DNA of 64,000 bases from Chlorobaculum limnaeum. GTDB lineage: Bacteria > Bacteroidota > Chlorobiia > Chlorobiales > Chlorobiaceae. Positions within the stretch are counted from its first letter, which is position 1. Each line of letters opens with the position of its first letter. Below, piece after piece: positions 1-8,351 of the stretch. The translations under genes were made by a program, and so were the position numbers. Below the pieces are notes generated by a model that saw only the letters and a list, made by a program, of their open reading frames with translations, made no database searches and was not told where the DNA came from. The stretch spans positions 2,733,277 through 2,797,276 of the forward strand of contig NZ_CP017305.1 in NCBI RefSeq assembly GCF_001747405.1. The letters run 5' to 3'.

Positions 1-1
1 G

Positions 2-640
2 TGGCATACCGGAGACGATCCGGGGCATGTGCGGGAGAATTACCGGCGGCTGTGCGCGTATCTCGGGATCAGCCCCGAGAGCATCGTGACGACCGGACAG
101 GTGCATGGCACGGAGATCGCGCTTGTCACCGCGCCGGGCAACCTCGACGGATATGACGCGCTCATCACCAACACTCGCGGCCTCCTTGTCGGCATCATGA
201 CGGCGGACTGCTACCCGATCCTCATCCACGACCGCCGGACAGGCGCGTCCGGCGCGGCTCATGCGGGATGGCAGGGCGCGGCGGGGCGGATCGCTGAAAA
301 AACCGTCCAGGCGATGCGCGAATCCTTCGGCACCCTCCCGCAGGATTGCCTCGCCTGGGTCGGCACCGGCATCTCCGGCGAGCGCTACGAAATCGGCGGC
401 GAGGTGGCGGCCCGCTTCGACAGCCGCTACCTCAAGCCAGCGCCATCCGGCGAAGGCAAGCACCTGCTCGACCTCTCGGCAGCCAGCCGCGACCAGCTCC
501 TCGAAGCGGGCCTCCCGTCAGAGCAGGTGCAGCGCTCCGAGTACTGCTCATACCGCGACGCCGACCTCTTCTTCTCCTACCGCCGCGACAACGGCAAAAC
601 CGGACGGATGCTTGCGCTGATCGGGGTGAGGGAACAATGA
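2..640 (+). CDS. pgeF: Peptidoglycan editing factor PgeF / laccase-domain (YfiH) protein, 5' end outside window
   Basis: The frame is open to the left edge (first full codon at base 2), so roughly the first 40-50 residues are missing. A GTG at 29 is in frame, but the preceding codons read like the family's conserved N-terminal region, so it is probably internal. The family's metal-binding residues are visible: His in GQVHGTE, Cys in MTADCYP and His in AAHAGWQG. Family members are cytoplasmic zinc enzymes that act on purine nucleosides and, in E. coli, remove wrongly built UDP-MurNAc-L-Ser. The gene ends just before a REP-like hairpin region. Family confidence is high; the exact substrate is not shown by the sequence. 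Confidence 0.9.
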   Translation, partial: WHTGDDPGHVRENYRRLCAYLGISPESIVTTGQVHGTEIALVTAPGNLDGYDALITNTRGLLVGIMTADCYPILIHDRRTGASGAAHAGWQGAAGRIAEKTVQAMRESFGTLPQDCLAWVGTGISGERYEIGGEVAARFDSRYLKPAPSGEGKHLLDLSAASRDQLLEAGLPSEQVQRSEYCSYRDADLFFSYRRDNGKTGRMLALIGVREQ

Positions 641-645
641 AACTC

Positions 646-764
646 TTGAACAATTGCCCCGGACTTCAGTCCGGGGTACACAGATAAAGCAAAAATAAAT
701 CGGGGCTTTAGCCCAATTTCTTCCGTTATTCAGTCGGCAATAAAGAAATTGGGCTAAAGCCCGG
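646..764. repeat. REP-like double hairpin
   Basis: Two inverted repeats follow pgeF. The first is a palindrome at 657-676 with 9-bp arms (CCCCGGACT / AGTCCGGGG) and a 2-nt loop. The second has 22-bp arms at 701-722 and 743-764 matching at 21 of 22 positions. The segment 646-722 recurs in diverged form at 17054-17132. It may also stop pgeF transcripts, but there is no T-run, so a dispersed palindromic repeat is the better reading. Confidence 0.75.
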
Positions 765-771
765 AAAAGTA

Positions 772-2394
772 GGGTTTGCTGAAGAATTCAAGCCATCGCC
801 CCGCGGCACTCAATCGCCGCTCGGGGAGGTGACCACGCGAACAAATTTCTGATTACATCAAGCTCCAAAAGGAGCCATTCAAACAGGCGCAAAAAAGGAG
901 CGGCGAGCAGCCGGTCCAAGTTCATCACGAGGAACGTGATCGAGACCACACTCAGACTGCTCTCGGCAAGCCTCGCCATTACCCGGCCCAGCCCGTATCG
1001 GCGCTTCGCCTTACCGAACATGCCTTCGACGGCATTCCGGACTCCTTCGTCTTCCCTGATCTGCCGCCGGCGGGCCCGGTTCTTCTCAACATCCTTCGGG
1101 GGCCGACCGAGCGGCACGCCGCTCAGCCGGATTCCTCGTGCCTTGCACCACATCCGGTTGGCCAGCGTCCGGTAGATCTTGTCGGCATGGACTGATTCGG
1201 GATAGTGCCCGTAGCGCTCGCGATATCGCTCGATATCCCGCACCAGGTCGCAGCCTTCGTTGTAGGCGTTCCAGCTCATCCGTTCCGGCAGGCTGATGCC
1301 GTCGACGACGCTGATGGAGAGCTTCATGCCGAACTCCGTCCTGGCTGCGGCCTTGCCCCGTACGATCGGCCTGACATGGGGCTGGCTGATGCTGACGATT
1401 CGATCGCTGATGCTCTTCCTGTCACTCTTGTACATTTCCTGTTGCTGCCGATACAGCTCATCGATCACCAGCAGGTCGCGATACCGCGCTGTCGAGAGGA
1501 CGGTCAGCGGTACAGCGGCGCTGAGCGCTTCGATATGCTTCAGGTTTCGACCGATGTACTGCAACTGCTGGCGAATGGCTCGACGAAGCGCTTTTTTCGA
1601 CAGGTTCCGCTTCATGATTGCCGAGAGAAACGCTTTCCTGGCCTTCTTGCGATACGTCCTCGGCTTGCCCAACTCCTGCGGAGCATTGGCACACAACTGG
1701 TCGATGATTTTCTCGGTCTTTTCCCGTGCTTCGTTGAGCAGACCAATATCCGTCGGATAGGCGATGTCTGCCGGTGCGCAGGTGGCATCAACGATGAGTT
1801 TGCCCTTGTTGCCGGAACCACCGTCTCCGTCGTCATTCTGGTTCCTTTCCTCAGCCTTCCTGCGCTCTTCAGCCAGATGGCGTTGCAGGAGTTCCTCCTG
1901 CAACGCGGCCAGATCGGTATGCTTCAGCCGCTTCCGAAAGTGGGTCAGCATCGAGGCATCGAAGGGCGCTGCATGCTGGTACGTTTCAAGACCGATAAAG
2001 AACTGGAGATACGGGTTCTCCTTGATCTGTTCGACCGTCTCGATATCCGAAAGGCCGAGCTTCTCCTTGATAATCAAGGACCCCAGCGCCATGCGAACCG
2101 TCAGTGCAGGAGCGCCCCGTTTCGACATGAAGTTTTTGGCATACATCGTCTCGGCGACGTGCCAGGGAATTACGTCGGCGAGCTTCACCCACCGGTTTTC
2201 CGGATCGAGTTTACCACCAAACGGCAGATGGAAATTTTCGAACGTGAGCTGCTGAAACTTCGGCTGGTACATGAATCGGCGGTATCGAGGTGCAGGGTTT
2301 TTGGGGCTTTTTCAGGCTTTTCCTTGCATTCAAGATACAAAAATACCGCTTAATTCATTACCATAAAACAATTTAACCATTATTCAGCAGACCC
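772..2394 (-). mobile_element. Complete IS5-family insertion sequence
   Basis: The ends form imperfect terminal inverted repeats beginning GGGT(T/C)TGCTGAA, matching at about 14 of the first 16 positions. The 6-bp sequence AAAGTA lies directly outside both ends (766-771 and 2395-2400), as expected for a target-site duplication. The element is 1,623 bp and carries one full-length transposase on the minus strand. It landed between two groups of short palindromic repeats. Confidence 0.85.
788..2272 (-). CDS. IS5-family transposase (DUF772 + DDE domain)
   Basis: This 494-residue protein has an N-terminal DUF772-type region (about residues 25-115, with DASMLTHFRKR) followed by a DDE domain. The likely catalytic elements are VDATCAPADI (first Asp), VHADKIYRT (second Asp) and the NAVEGMFGKAKRRYGL block with the Glu. 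A basic stretch rich in Lys and Arg sits in the middle. The frame is uninterrupted and the element ends are intact, so it may be active. The long plus-strand frame across the same bases is an antisense shadow. IS5 superfamily is secure; the subgroup (IS1182-like or other) is not settled. Confidence 0.9.
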   Translation of the reverse strand: MYQPKFQQLTFENFHLPFGGKLDPENRWVKLADVIPWHVAETMYAKNFMSKRGAPALTVRMALGSLIIKEKLGLSDIETVEQIKENPYLQFFIGLETYQHAAPFDASMLTHFRKRLKHTDLAALQEELLQRHLAEERRKAEERNQNDDGDGGSGNKGKLIVDATCAPADIAYPTDIGLLNEAREKTEKIIDQLCANAPQELGKPRTYRKKARKAFLSAIMKRNLSKKALRRAIRQQLQYIGRNLKHIEALSAAVPLTVLSTARYRDLLVIDELYRQQQEMYKSDRKSISDRIVSISQPHVRPIVRGKAAARTEFGMKLSISVVDGISLPERMSWNAYNEGCDLVRDIERYRERYGHYPESVHADKIYRTLANRMWCKARGIRLSGVPLGRPPKDVEKNRARRRQIREDEGVRNAVEGMFGKAKRRYGLGRVMARLAESSLSVVSITFLVMNLDRLLAAPFLRLFEWLLLELDVIRNLFAWSPPRAAIECRGAMA

Positions 2395-2415
2395 AAAGTA
2401 AACAGCTATCAATCA

Positions 2416-2481
2416 CCCCGGCCTGTAAGCCGGGGCGACTGAATGTAAAGAGCCAGAATGTCCGACGGGTTAAAACCCGTC
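2416..2481. repeat. Two short GC-rich palindromes right of the IS
   Basis: Palindrome one at 2416-2435 has 7-bp arms (CCCCGGC / GCCGGGG) around CTGTAA. Palindrome two at 2464-2481 reads GACGGGTT-AA-AACCCGTC. They resemble the hairpins left of the IS and probably belong to the same kind of dispersed repeat. One of them may also act as a terminator for the small minus-strand gene that ends at 2518. Confidence 0.5.
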
Positions 2482-2517
2482 TGAACGCAAGGTACTGCTC
2501 CGGCGCTTTTTCTGTTT

Positions 2518-2724
2518 TCAGCCCTTCTTCAGTTCTCTGACGGCAACCAGCATTGTGCCGAGCTTGTCTTCGAGGGCCTGAAGCGTGGCGATCTCCTCCG
2601 TGTTGAGGTCATCGGAAACGACATCATACGTGGAGAACGACAACAGGGTTTTGCCGAGCTTCTGTTCGAGGGAGCGGATCTCTTCGAGCTGCTCCGGGGT
2701 GAGTTTGGAGAGGCTTGATAACAT
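2518..2724 (-). CDS. Small hypothetical protein, 68 aa
   Basis: I do not recognise a named family. The start is well supported: AAAGGAG lies six bases before the ATG. The protein is predicted to be mostly helical and holds two similar segments, one around EQLEEIRSLEQKLGKTLLSF and one around EEIATLQALEDKLGTMLVAV, suggesting an internal duplication of a short helical unit. There is no signal peptide or membrane segment. It is divergent from bchU, with about 215 bp of shared upstream sequence. Confidence 0.65.
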   Translation of the reverse strand: MLSSLSKLTPEQLEEIRSLEQKLGKTLLSFSTYDVVSDDLNTEEIATLQALEDKLGTMLVAVRELKKG

Positions 2725-2939
2725 GATGAACTCCTTTGTTTATGCGCCTTCCGCGAATCGGAAAACGCGGTTGACTGAATCCAGAGAACATCCCGCCAGA
2801 TAGGGCGGTTACTGCGATTTATTGACCTCGCTGTTGGTTAACAGCTCTTTTTGGGATAAATTGAGAGTCGAATTTCCGTGCGCCAGCACACGCTGTTTTT
2901 CTACTCGTCTCTCATATCAAATAAAGACAATTATCGACA

Positions 2940-3956
2940 ATGAGCAACAATGACCTCCTGAGCTACTACCACAGGGCAAACGAGCTGATCTTCAAGGGCC
3001 TCATCGAGTTCAGCTGCATGAAAGCCGCCATCGAACTCGACCTTTTCAGCCACATGGCAGAAGGCCCCAAGGATCTCGCAACGCTGGCCGCCGACACCGC
3101 TTCGGTACCGCCCCGTCTCGAAATGCTTCTCGAGACGCTCCGCCAGATGAAGGTCATCAGCCTCGAGGATGGAAAATGGTCATTGACTCCGTTTGCCGAG
3201 TACATGTTCTCGCCGAATCCGAAAGAGCCGAACCTGCACCAGTTGCCGGTCGCCAAGGCGATGGGCTTCCTCGCCGACGACTTCTACATGGGTCTCTCCC
3301 AGGCTGTCAGGGGTCAGAAGAACTTCAAGGGTCAGGTGCCCTATCCGCCGGTCACGCGCGAAGATAACCTCTACTTCGAGGAGATTCACCGCAGCAACGC
3401 CAAGTTCGCCATCCAGCTCCTGCTCGAAGAGGCCAGGCTCGACGGCATCAAAAAGATGATCGACGTAGGCGGCGGCATCGGCGATATTTCGGCGGCCCTC
3501 GTCAAGAACTTCCCGGAACTCGATTCCACCATCCTGAACCTGCCGGGCGCTATCGACCTCGTCAACGAAAACGCCGCCGAGAAGGGCGTGGCCGACCGTC
3601 TGCGCGGCATCGCGGTGGACATCTACAAGGAGTCCTACCCGGAAGCCGACGCGGTGATGTTCTGCCGCATTCTCTACTCGGCCAACGAGCAGCTCTCGAC
3701 CATCATGTGCAAGAAGGCGTTCGACGCCATGCAGTCCGGCGGTCGCCTCCTGATTCTCGACATGGTGATCGATGACGCGGAAAACCCGAACTTCGACTAC
3801 CTGAGCCACTACATCCTCGGCGCCGGAATGCCCTTCTCGGTGCTCGGCTTCAAGGAGCAGGCCCGCTACAAGGAGATTCTCGAAAGCCTCGGCTACACCG
3901 ACGTCACGATGGTGCGCAAGTACGACCACCTGCTCGTTCAGGCCGTGAAACCGTAA
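2940..3956 (+). CDS. bchU: Bacteriochlorophyllide C-20 methyltransferase BchU
   Basis: This SAM-dependent enzyme methylates C-20 of the chlorin ring, the step that separates bacteriochlorophyll c (or e) from d. The 338-residue length equals the Chlorobaculum tepidum protein as I recall it. The N-terminal part is a winged-helix/dimerisation domain and the SAM site DVGGGIGDIS is at about 175-184. Tyr246 and His290, reported as active-site residues in the BchU crystal structure, are both present. The frame is intact, so the strain should make methylated chlorosome pigment, unlike bacteriochlorophyll d strains with broken bchU. The ribosome site is weak. A rho-independent terminator follows. Confidence 0.95.
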   Translation: MSNNDLLSYYHRANELIFKGLIEFSCMKAAIELDLFSHMAEGPKDLATLAADTASVPPRLEMLLETLRQMKVISLEDGKWSLTPFAEYMFSPNPKEPNLHQLPVAKAMGFLADDFYMGLSQAVRGQKNFKGQVPYPPVTREDNLYFEEIHRSNAKFAIQLLLEEARLDGIKKMIDVGGGIGDISAALVKNFPELDSTILNLPGAIDLVNENAAEKGVADRLRGIAVDIYKESYPEADAVMFCRILYSANEQLSTIMCKKAFDAMQSGGRLLILDMVIDDAENPNFDYLSHYILGAGMPFSVLGFKEQARYKEILESLGYTDVTMVRKYDHLLVQAVKP

Positions 3957-3988
3957 GACAAGAATAGGTCAAACAGGATTAAACGCGA

Positions 3989-4019
3989 AACGGCTGCCCC
4001 GGAAAAGGCAGCCGTTTTT
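3989..4019 (+). terminator. Rho-independent terminator after bchU
   Basis: Perfect 10-bp stem AACGGCTGCC / GGCAGCCGTT (3989-3998 with 4007-4016) with an 8-nt loop and a run of T at the 3' side. It lies 33 bp after the bchU stop codon. Confidence 0.9.
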
Positions 4020-4128
4020 GCGTTTGGGGGGAAAAGGACTGCAAGGACAACAGGGTGAACACTGAAGATTTTGCCCGGAGACCCTGGTTGGGCGGACACT
4101 CGTACCGCCCGGCCAGATTCCCCTGATT

Positions 4129-4161
4129 ATCCATTTTCAATTGTCAATTATCCATTAAACA
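4129..4161. repeat. AT-rich CAATTGTCAATTATCCATT-type repeat
   Basis: The stretch contains CAATTGTCAATTATCCATT. A similar sequence in the opposite orientation occurs at 31203-31240. Here it overlaps the last codons of the CoA-transferase gene, so the final Met-Asp-Asn of that protein is repeat-derived. Confidence 0.5.
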
Positions 4162-5442
4162 ATTGCTCTTCCGCCCGTACAGGTCGTGGGCCTTGCGAAG
4201 GATATCTTCGCGGAAGTCGGGGTGAGCGATGGTGGCCATCGCTTCGGCTCGCTGGCGTAAATTTTTACCGTGCAGGTTGACGATGCCGTATTCGGTGACG
4301 ACGTACTGCACGTGCGCCCGAGTGGTCACGACGCCTGCTCCCGGCTTGAGCTGTGTGACGATCCGCGACTCGCCCTTGCTGGTGGTGGCGGGCAGGGCGA
4401 TGATCGGCTTGCCGCCGGGCGAGAGCGCCGCGCCGCGGATGAAGTCCATCTGCCCGCCGACGCCGGAGAAGTGGCGGATGCCGATGGAATCGGCGCACAC
4501 CTGGCCGGTCATGTCGATCTCGATGGCGCTGTTGATCGCCGTGACCTTCGGGTTCTTGCGAATCTCCCTGGTGTCATTGACGTAGTCTGAGCCGAACATC
4601 TCGACCTGCGGATTGTCGTCCACGAAATCATAGAGTTTGCGGCTGCCGACCAGAAAGCTCGCCACGATGATCTCGTTGTGCGTCTTCTTGCAGCGACCGT
4701 TCACTACCCCCTTTTCGACCAGCTCGACCACGCCGTCCGAGAACATCTCCGAGTGGATGCCGAGGTCTTTGTGGCCGGTCAAGGCGGCGAGTGTCGCGTC
4801 GGGAATCGCGCCGATGCCCATTTGCAGGGTTGCACCGTCCTCGACGATGGAGGCGATATGCTGGCCGATCTGGCGCTCGACGTCGGTCAGCTCGTGGCGT
4901 GGCGTCTCGGGCAGCGGATCGTCTACCTCGACGAGCGAGTCGATCTTGCTCACATGGAGCAGCCCTTCGCCGTGGGTGCGCGGCATGTTCGGGTTTACCT
5001 GCGCGATGACGTGCTTCGCAGTGTGCACGGCTGCGCGGGCCGCATCGACCGACACGCCAAGCGAGCAGTAGCCGTGGCGGTCGGGCGGAGAGACGTGCAC
5101 CAGCGCCACGTCGAGCGGCATGACGCCGTCGTAGAACATCGCGGGCACGTCGCTAAGGAAGATCGGAATGGCATCGGCGTAACCGCACTGTACCGCCGAG
5201 CGTACGTTCTTGCCGACAAAGAAGGCGTTAAGCCGGAAGCTCTCCTGAAATTCGGGCCTGACGTAGGCCGCCTCGCCCTCGGTGTGCAGGCTGACGATCT
5301 CGACATCGCGCAGGTGGCTGGCGCGGCTGACCATGGCGTCGATCAGCCTGCGGGGGGTCGCCGCCGCCGTGTGGAGGAAAACCCTGTCGCCCGACCTGAT
5401 GGCCATGACGGCCTCTTCGGCGGATATTGTCCGGTAACTCAT
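4144..5442 (-). CDS. Acetyl-CoA hydrolase/transferase family CoA-transferase
   Basis: This 432-residue protein belongs to the acetyl-CoA hydrolase/4-hydroxybutyrate CoA-transferase family, which moves CoA between acyl-CoA and a free carboxylate such as acetate or succinate. The C-terminal catalytic half shows QMGIGAIPDATLAAL and GIHSEMFSDGVVEL; the Glu in HSEM is the expected nucleophile. GGQMDFIRGA and ALPATTSKGESRIV are typical later motifs. The chosen ATG has AAAGGA ten bases upstream. The frame stays open further upstream, but that extension overlaps ftsZ antisense and is rejected. It follows ftsZ by 148 bp on the same strand. A role in acetate assimilation is plausible but inferred. Confidence 0.85.
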   Translation of the reverse strand: MSYRTISAEEAVMAIRSGDRVFLHTAAATPRRLIDAMVSRASHLRDVEIVSLHTEGEAAYVRPEFQESFRLNAFFVGKNVRSAVQCGYADAIPIFLSDVPAMFYDGVMPLDVALVHVSPPDRHGYCSLGVSVDAARAAVHTAKHVIAQVNPNMPRTHGEGLLHVSKIDSLVEVDDPLPETPRHELTDVERQIGQHIASIVEDGATLQMGIGAIPDATLAALTGHKDLGIHSEMFSDGVVELVEKGVVNGRCKKTHNEIIVASFLVGSRKLYDFVDDNPQVEMFGSDYVNDTREIRKNPKVTAINSAIEIDMTGQVCADSIGIRHFSGVGGQMDFIRGAALSPGGKPIIALPATTSKGESRIVTQLKPGAGVVTTRAHVQYVVTEYGIVNLHGKNLRQRAEAMATIAHPDFREDILRKAHDLYGRKSNCLMDN

Positions 5443-5590
5443 GATGATGGAATCCTTTTTGAAGTGGTTGCAGCTCCGCCGTTCGCCCGGAATTCCGGCG
5501 ACCGCGCCTGGAGGACAGCGAAGCTTGTGGAAAGTGTCAAGGAACGGCGGCGGGCCGGGAAAAGCGGCAGCGCCCTTCTCCCGGTTCGCA

Positions 5591-6892
5591 TCATTGCAGT
5601 GGCGGGTTGTTTTTCCGGCGGAGGTAGGCCGGAGTGTCGGTGGAGCCTTTCTGTATCTGCTCGTGGTCATCGTCCTGGGTTGACAGGAGATTCGATCCAG
5701 CCGTCGGACGAGGGGCGGTGCTGCATGAGCGGCCGATATCGAACGGCTCCTGGATGGAGCGGCTCTTCCTGATATAGGCGGGAATTCGCATATCCTCGAC
5801 CACCGATTCGGGATAACCGGAGACTTGCACGGGGCGTCCGAACCCTTGGGCGGGAGGCGCTTTCGGCGCGGCCTTTTCCTGGGGGCCCGGTTGCACTCCG
5901 GATTGCCGCGCCTCTTCCGGCTCCAGTCTTCTAAAGCCGGTGACGATAACCGTGACGCGGATTTCTCCCGACACCTGCGGCTCATCGACATAGCCGTTGA
6001 TGATCTTCGCCTCGCTGCCGACCTGCTCCTCGATGTAGTTCATGGCGTCGGCGATGTCACGCATGGTAACGTCGCCGGTGATATTCACCAGCACCCCCTT
6101 GGCGCCTCGCATCTTGACCCCCTCCATCAGCGGACTGGTGACTGCGTCCGACGCCGCTTTCAGGGCGCGGCGCTCTCCTGCGGCGGCGGCGGAACCCATG
6201 ACGGCGTCGCCCGCCCCCTGCATGATGCTGCGGACATCGGCGAAATCGACGTTGACATGGCCGTGGTGGGTAATGATGTCGGCGATCCCCTTGACCGCCC
6301 GGAAGAGAACATCGTTGGCCATGTTGTACGCCTCGGTGGCACTGACCCCTTCGTCGGCGATGCTCAGGATTTTCTCGTTCTCGACGATGATGAGGGTGTC
6401 GATATACTTGCGCAGCTCGACGATCCCGGCGTCGGCGATGCGCGACTTGATCTGGCCTTCGAAGCTGAAGGGACGGGTGACGACGCCGATGGTGAGAATG
6501 CCCATGTTGCGCGCGATCGAGGCGACCACCGGTGCGGCGCCGGTGCCGGTGCCCTTGCCCATGCCCGCAGCGATGAAGACGAGGTCAGCTCCGCGCAACT
6601 GCATGGCGATCAGCTCGCGGTCATCCTCGGCGGCGAGCCGTCCCTTGCCCGGATCGGCTCCCGCGCCCAGTCCGTTGGTGGCCTTCTTGCCGATCTGCAC
6701 CCGAATCGGCGCTCTGGAGTTCAGGAGCGCCTGACGGTCGGTGTTGAAAACGACGAATTCGGTGCCGCAGATCTTCCGGTCCATCATATTGTTGACGGCA
6801 TTGCCGCCGCATCCGCCAACGCCAACGATCTTGATATTGACTCCGCTGCCCTGATCGCTGTCGAACAGGCCCGGATCGAGTTCGAATGCCAT
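5591..6892 (-). CDS. ftsZ: Cell division GTPase FtsZ
   Basis: FtsZ polymerises into the Z-ring at midcell. The 433 residues include the N-terminal GTPase core ([11 protein letters not shown] near 26-36, NTD at 50-52), the T4 glycine loop near 110-118, the T7 region, a variable linker, and a C-terminal peptide DTPAYLRRK that fits the conserved tail binding FtsA. The T4 loop reads GMGKGTGTG, with Lys113 where most FtsZ proteins have Gly. It is the last gene of the dcw cluster, 119 bp after ftsA, and could have its own promoter in that gap. AAGGA precedes the ATG. Confidence 0.97.
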   Translation of the reverse strand: MAFELDPGLFDSDQGSGVNIKIVGVGGCGGNAVNNMMDRKICGTEFVVFNTDRQALLNSRAPIRVQIGKKATNGLGAGADPGKGRLAAEDDRELIAMQLRGADLVFIAAGMGKGTGTGAAPVVASIARNMGILTIGVVTRPFSFEGQIKSRIADAGIVELRKYIDTLIIVENEKILSIADEGVSATEAYNMANDVLFRAVKGIADIITHHGHVNVDFADVRSIMQGAGDAVMGSAAAAGERRALKAASDAVTSPLMEGVKMRGAKGVLVNITGDVTMRDIADAMNYIEEQVGSEAKIINGYVDEPQVSGEIRVTVIVTGFRRLEPEEARQSGVQPGPQEKAAPKAPPAQGFGRPVQVSGYPESVVEDMRIPAYIRKSRSIQEPFDIGRSCSTAPRPTAGSNLLSTQDDDHEQIQKGSTDTPAYLRRKNNPPLQ

Positions 6893-7011
6893 GTTTGTCT
6901 ATTCCTTGTTTATCCTGTCGAGACCTTCTCTTTATCTGTTACGAATCCCGATTGCGCCTTAATCCCTCCTGCAACCGGAATTCTCACGCTAAAAAAACCG
7001 GGATGCCTTGC

Positions 7012-8337
7012 TTACAACTGATCCCAGAACTTCTTCAGACGGTCAACAAACTTCTTTCCGGCTTGCGGGGCATCGGGATTCTGATCAGCGCTCTGCTGGG
7101 GCTGCGCCGGTTCGGGCTGAGGTGTAGCCGGCTCTGGAGCCTGTGCGGGCTTTTCCTGGGTCACCTCGCCGTAATCCTGGTAGAGATTGTTCTGCAACGA
7201 GTGGGCGACAAGCCCCATGACGGTTGCGTACATCGGGTTGTTGATCGCCTCCTTGATGCCGCCCGACACCCCTTCGGGATAGCCGGTGCGCACGTCAAGG
7301 CCGAGAATCTCCCCCGCCAGCTCGCTCGTGCCGGGCAGGAGCGCGCCGCCGCCGGTGATGATCACTCCGGCGTTGAGATATTCGTAATAGCCGGAGCGCT
7401 TGATGATGTCGCGCACCAGCTCGAAAATCTCCATCATGCGGGCCTCGACGATCACCGTCAGCGAGCTTTTCTGGAACGACTTGCGTGGACGACCCTCGAT
7501 CCCCTCGATCAGAATCTCCTCGTCGCTGTCGAGCACCTTCGACCAGGCGCAGCCGTAGCGGATCTTGATCTCTTCGGCCACGTCGTTGAGCGCCTTGATG
7601 CCGTAGGCGACGTCGTGCGTCACGTCGTTGGCCGCCACCTTGATCACCTCGGAGTAGCGGATCGCGCCATCGATGTAGATGGCCACCTCGGTGGTGCCGC
7701 CGCCGATGTCGATCACAACCACGCCGCTCTTTTTCTCGCTCTCCTTCATGACGGCCAGACCCGATGCCACGGGTTCGAAGGTCATGGCGCTCACTTCGAG
7801 ACCCGCCTTCTCGATGCACTGCTTGATGTTGCGGATCTTGGTGCGCAGCCCCACGACGATATAGGCGCTGCCGCGCATGGTGGTTCCGGCCATGCCAATG
7901 GGATCGAGCACGCCATCCTGGTCATCGACGATGAACTCCTGCGGAATGACGTGGATGATCTCGTGGTCGATGTCGAGGTAGCGGATGTTGGTCTTGGCCT
8001 TTTCGAGAAAGCGCCGCACGTCGGACTCGTTGACGATGCCCGACTGGTTGACGCTGATTTCGGAGTTGCTGTAGATGCAGTGGACATGCGCGCCGGAGAT
8101 ACCGACGTTGACCCCTTTTATCTTGATCGAGGACTCGCGTTCCGCATCGGCCACCGCCTTGCTGATGGCGTCAACCGTCTTGTTGATGTTGACCACCGTC
8201 GCCCGTTGCAGCCCCTCGGAGTTGGCGCGTCCCTTGCCGAGGACGTTGAGTTTGCCAACGTCATCCTTTTCGGCGACAACGACGCAAACCTTGGTTGTAC
8301 CTATATCGAGACCGATTACAATATTGCTCTTCGGCAT
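7012..8337 (-). CDS. ftsA: Cell division protein FtsA
   Basis: Actin-like ATPase that tethers FtsZ to the inner membrane. Visible motifs are phosphate-1 GLDIGTTKVCVVV, the second phosphate loop VIDIGGGTTEVAIY and the adenosine loop IITGGGALLPG. A Pro/Gln-rich linker leads to a basic amphipathic end (KKFVDRLKKFW), the expected membrane-targeting helix. I start at the ATG at 8337 (441 aa). A TTG at 8355 overlaps the ftsQ stop as TTGA and would add six residues; neither has a clear ribosome site, so coupling with ftsQ is likely. Confidence 0.95.
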   Translation of the reverse strand: MPKSNIVIGLDIGTTKVCVVVAEKDDVGKLNVLGKGRANSEGLQRATVVNINKTVDAISKAVADAERESSIKIKGVNVGISGAHVHCIYSNSEISVNQSGIVNESDVRRFLEKAKTNIRYLDIDHEIIHVIPQEFIVDDQDGVLDPIGMAGTTMRGSAYIVVGLRTKIRNIKQCIEKAGLEVSAMTFEPVASGLAVMKESEKKSGVVVIDIGGGTTEVAIYIDGAIRYSEVIKVAANDVTHDVAYGIKALNDVAEEIKIRYGCAWSKVLDSDEEILIEGIEGRPRKSFQKSSLTVIVEARMMEIFELVRDIIKRSGYYEYLNAGVIITGGGALLPGTSELAGEILGLDVRTGYPEGVSGGIKEAINNPMYATVMGLVAHSLQNNLYQDYGEVTQEKPAQAPEPATPQPEPAQPQQSADQNPDAPQAGKKFVDRLKKFWDQL

Positions 8338-8351
8338 GAGGCGTTTTGTGT

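Noticed and set aside
1205..2353. Long plus-strand open frame opposite the IS5 transposase
   Set aside because: Antisense shadow of a clear transposase gene; no ribosome site and no domain text.
4678..5772. 364-codon plus-strand frame opposite the CoA-transferase
   Set aside because: Antisense shadow; composition is His/Val/Asp-rich as is usual for such frames in GC-rich DNA.
5443..5991. Upstream extension of the CoA-transferase frame
   Set aside because: It would overlap the 3' end of ftsZ in another frame and has no family similarity; the ATG at 5442 has a ribosome site.
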